Below are positions 41,353-42,688 of a stretch of 42,688 nt of DNA, one piece after another. The first letter of the stretch is position 1. Every line of letters starts with the position of its first letter. The position numbers were made by a program, and so were the translations under genes. This stretch comes from Acidobacteriaceae bacterium (lineage in GTDB: Bacteria; Acidobacteriota; Terriglobia; Terriglobales; Acidobacteriaceae), in the NCBI GenBank assembly GCA_903642265.1, contig CAHJWN010000032.1, forward strand, positions 1-42,688, given 5' to 3'. The notes under the pieces were generated by a model. That model was not told the DNA's origin. It did no database searches and saw nothing but the letters and a program-made list of their open reading frames with translations.

Positions 41353-42522
41353 CTAGGTGCGGACGAGGTCGCGCTGGATGCGGCCGGTCACTTCAGCTTT
41401 GCCGACGCGGGCGATCATGTTGACCTCACTGCGGATGCCGAACTCGCCGGGAAAGTACAGGCCAGGTTCGACGGAAAAGCAGGTACTTGGCAACAGCCAT
41501 CGCTCGTCGTGGGTTTCGAGGTTATCCAGGTGCGCGCCGCTGCCGTGCAGGATGTTACCGATATTGTGACCTGTCCGATGGGTGAAGAAGTTAGCGAGGC
41601 CGGCGTTGCGGACGACGGCACGAGAGGCATCGTCGGCCTCCCAGCCGGCGATCTCTTTTCCGGCAGCGAAGGCGGACATTACGGCAGAGCAGGCGGCATC
41701 GCGGGCGTCGCGCACGGTGGTAAAGATTCTCTGCTCGCGAGCGGTGGGTTCGCGGCCGACGACGCCGGTCCAGGTGATGTCGTAATAGCAGGAGTTGGGC
41801 TGGTCGAGTCGCGCCCAGATGTCGATGAGGATGAAGTCGCCGGTTCTGATCGGCGAAGAGCGCTCGGGTGTGGGCTCGTAGTGGGAGTCGGCGGAGTTTG
41901 GGCCGCAGCTTACATTGGTGCCATGTTCCCAGACGAGGCCTTCGCGGCGCATGCCTTCCTGGAGGAAGTCGACAATGGCTTGCTCGTGAGTTCCACCGGA
42001 CCTGACGCGCGTGCCAATCTCTCTAAAGCCAGCATCAAGAATGCGGTCGATTTTTTCCCCAGCGGCGAAGTGGGTCTCGATCTGCTCGTCGGTGAGCACG
42101 GCTTCAAACTGGCTGATCAAGTTGGCGGAAGTGACAATCTCTTTGCCCAGCGCACGGAGGAGCTCGATGGTGCCGGCGTCGACCAGGGCGACGTACATGA
42201 TGGCGTTGCGCGGGGAGTACTGCATGGCAATTTTCGTCTGGCCGGTGAGGAGGGACTCAATGCCGGCTTCGAGTTCCTGCCATGAGGAGTATTCAGACTT
42301 GGGACCGGGTAGGCTGTCGAGACGGCTGCTCTCGATGCGATGGACCAGCTTCTTCGGCGTTCCAACGGCGGGGATGTAGTAGTACCAGCGGCGAGTGACG
42401 TGAAGGTCGTCGGGCAGGCCAAGGATGCGATAGGCGAGGGGGTCGCGGTAGTGATGGTCGTAGAAGAGCCAGCCGTCGAGGTGGGCGGCGGTGAGCGCGG
42501 ATTGGATTGCGGTGAGATCCAT
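41353..42522 (-). CDS. M24 family peptidase (Xaa-Pro aminopeptidase-like)
   Basis: A cytoplasmic two-metal peptidase, probably cleaving peptides with Pro at position two. The 389 residues have an N-terminal creatinase-like domain (MDLTAIQSALTAAHLDGWLF onward) and the pita-bread catalytic domain with metal ligands visible in ILIDIWARLDQPNSCYYDIT (two Asp), FFTHRTGHNIG (His), SVEPGLYFPGEFG and IRSEVNMI (two Glu). WARLD replaces the usual DxG in the first motif, so specificity may differ from true prolidases. No signal peptide. It is upstream of the DUF6677-like pair on the same strand. Confidence 0.9.
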   Translation of the reverse strand: MDLTAIQSALTAAHLDGWLFYDHHYRDPLAYRILGLPDDLHVTRRWYYYIPAVGTPKKLVHRIESSRLDSLPGPKSEYSSWQELEAGIESLLTGQTKIAMQYSPRNAIMYVALVDAGTIELLRALGKEIVTSANLISQFEAVLTDEQIETHFAAGEKIDRILDAGFREIGTRVRSGGTHEQAIVDFLQEGMRREGLVWEHGTNVSCGPNSADSHYEPTPERSSPIRTGDFILIDIWARLDQPNSCYYDITWTGVVGREPTAREQRIFTTVRDARDAACSAVMSAFAAGKEIAGWEADDASRAVVRNAGLANFFTHRTGHNIGNILHGSGAHLDNLETHDERWLLPSTCFSVEPGLYFPGEFGIRSEVNMIARVGKAEVTGRIQRDLVRT

Positions 42523-42592
42523 GCAGAGATTCTAGCCGGGTTGGTTCGTCATCGTGGTTAAGGATTCACTCCAATGGGCAAAGATGCAAGAA

Positions 42593-42619
42593 GCGGAGAT
42601 CCTGGCTGCACTCAGAATG
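42593..42619. repeat. REP-like hairpin (copy D)
   Basis: GCGGAGATCCTGGCTGCACT then CAGAATG. ATCCT at 42599-42603 pairs with AGAAT near 42614 with one mismatch. It lies upstream of the M24 gene at the window edge. Same core as copies A-C, more diverged. Confidence 0.5.
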
Positions 42620-42688
42620 ACGGCTTCACCAGATTTGCTCTATGGCAGCTGCGCTATGAAGGGCTGCAGACCCGATGTAGAGTCAGGT

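Overview
The window is chromosomal DNA of a moderately GC-rich Gram-negative bacterium, most likely an acidobacterium of the Terriglobia (Acidobacteriaceae-like). The evidence is indirect: lipopolysaccharide (KdsB) and meso-DAP peptidoglycan (Mpl, LdcA) genes, an HpnP-like B12/radical SAM enzyme, a short Xre regulator and DUF1844 and DUF6677-like proteins of kinds I associate with that group, and dispersed short hairpin repeats of the type GATCCTTCGCTTCGCTCAGGAT. There is no prophage, insertion sequence, CRISPR array or rRNA operon. Coding density is high, with one tRNA gene and one gene-free stretch above 300 bases (6404-6839).

Layout. 50-5131: rhomboid protease, Xre regulator, FabG with a DUF2071 protein, a double-length ThyX, and a small polyproline protein. 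5306-7988: recA, a gene-free gap, coaD with a methyltransferase. 8109-13568: a lipoprotein, an aspartate-type aminotransferase, and a GDP-mannose set (mannose-1-phosphate guanylyltransferase, phosphohexomutase, HAD phosphatase). 13761-17876: B12 radical SAM protein, solitary ParD-like antitoxin, exported VOC protein, KdsB, and a membrane protein. 18043-23455: tRNA(CAU), MFS permease, an S41 protease-like protein lacking its catalytic dyad, and PBP1A. 23613-27516 (minus strand): YgfZ, DUF1844, a PhnP-like hydrolase, RibF. 27586-33032: exported HExxH protein, MTA phosphorylase, PfkB kinase, membrane glycosyltransferase-like protein. 33124-38986: MgtC, DapF-like, LdcA, a second membrane glycosyltransferase-like protein, Mpl. 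39114-42522: PlsC, a ferritin-like protein with an acidic then histone-like tail, a two-gene membrane pair, and an M24 peptidase.

The main theme is the cell envelope: sugar nucleotides (ManC/ManB), Kdo activation, PBP1A, DAP-peptide handling (DapF-like, LdcA, Mpl) and phospholipid synthesis. The rest is housekeeping (RecA, CoaD, RibF, ThyX, FabG, YgfZ). The most unusual points are at residue level. The double ThyX splits its signature motif between its two halves. The S41 protein has Gly and Glu where the Ser-Lys dyad should be. The DapF homologue has Ser at both catalytic Cys positions. The DUF892 protein carries a charged two-part tail. A 10-bp perfect hairpin lies in frame inside a membrane-protein gene. 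I found no clearly new multi-gene defence or mobile system.
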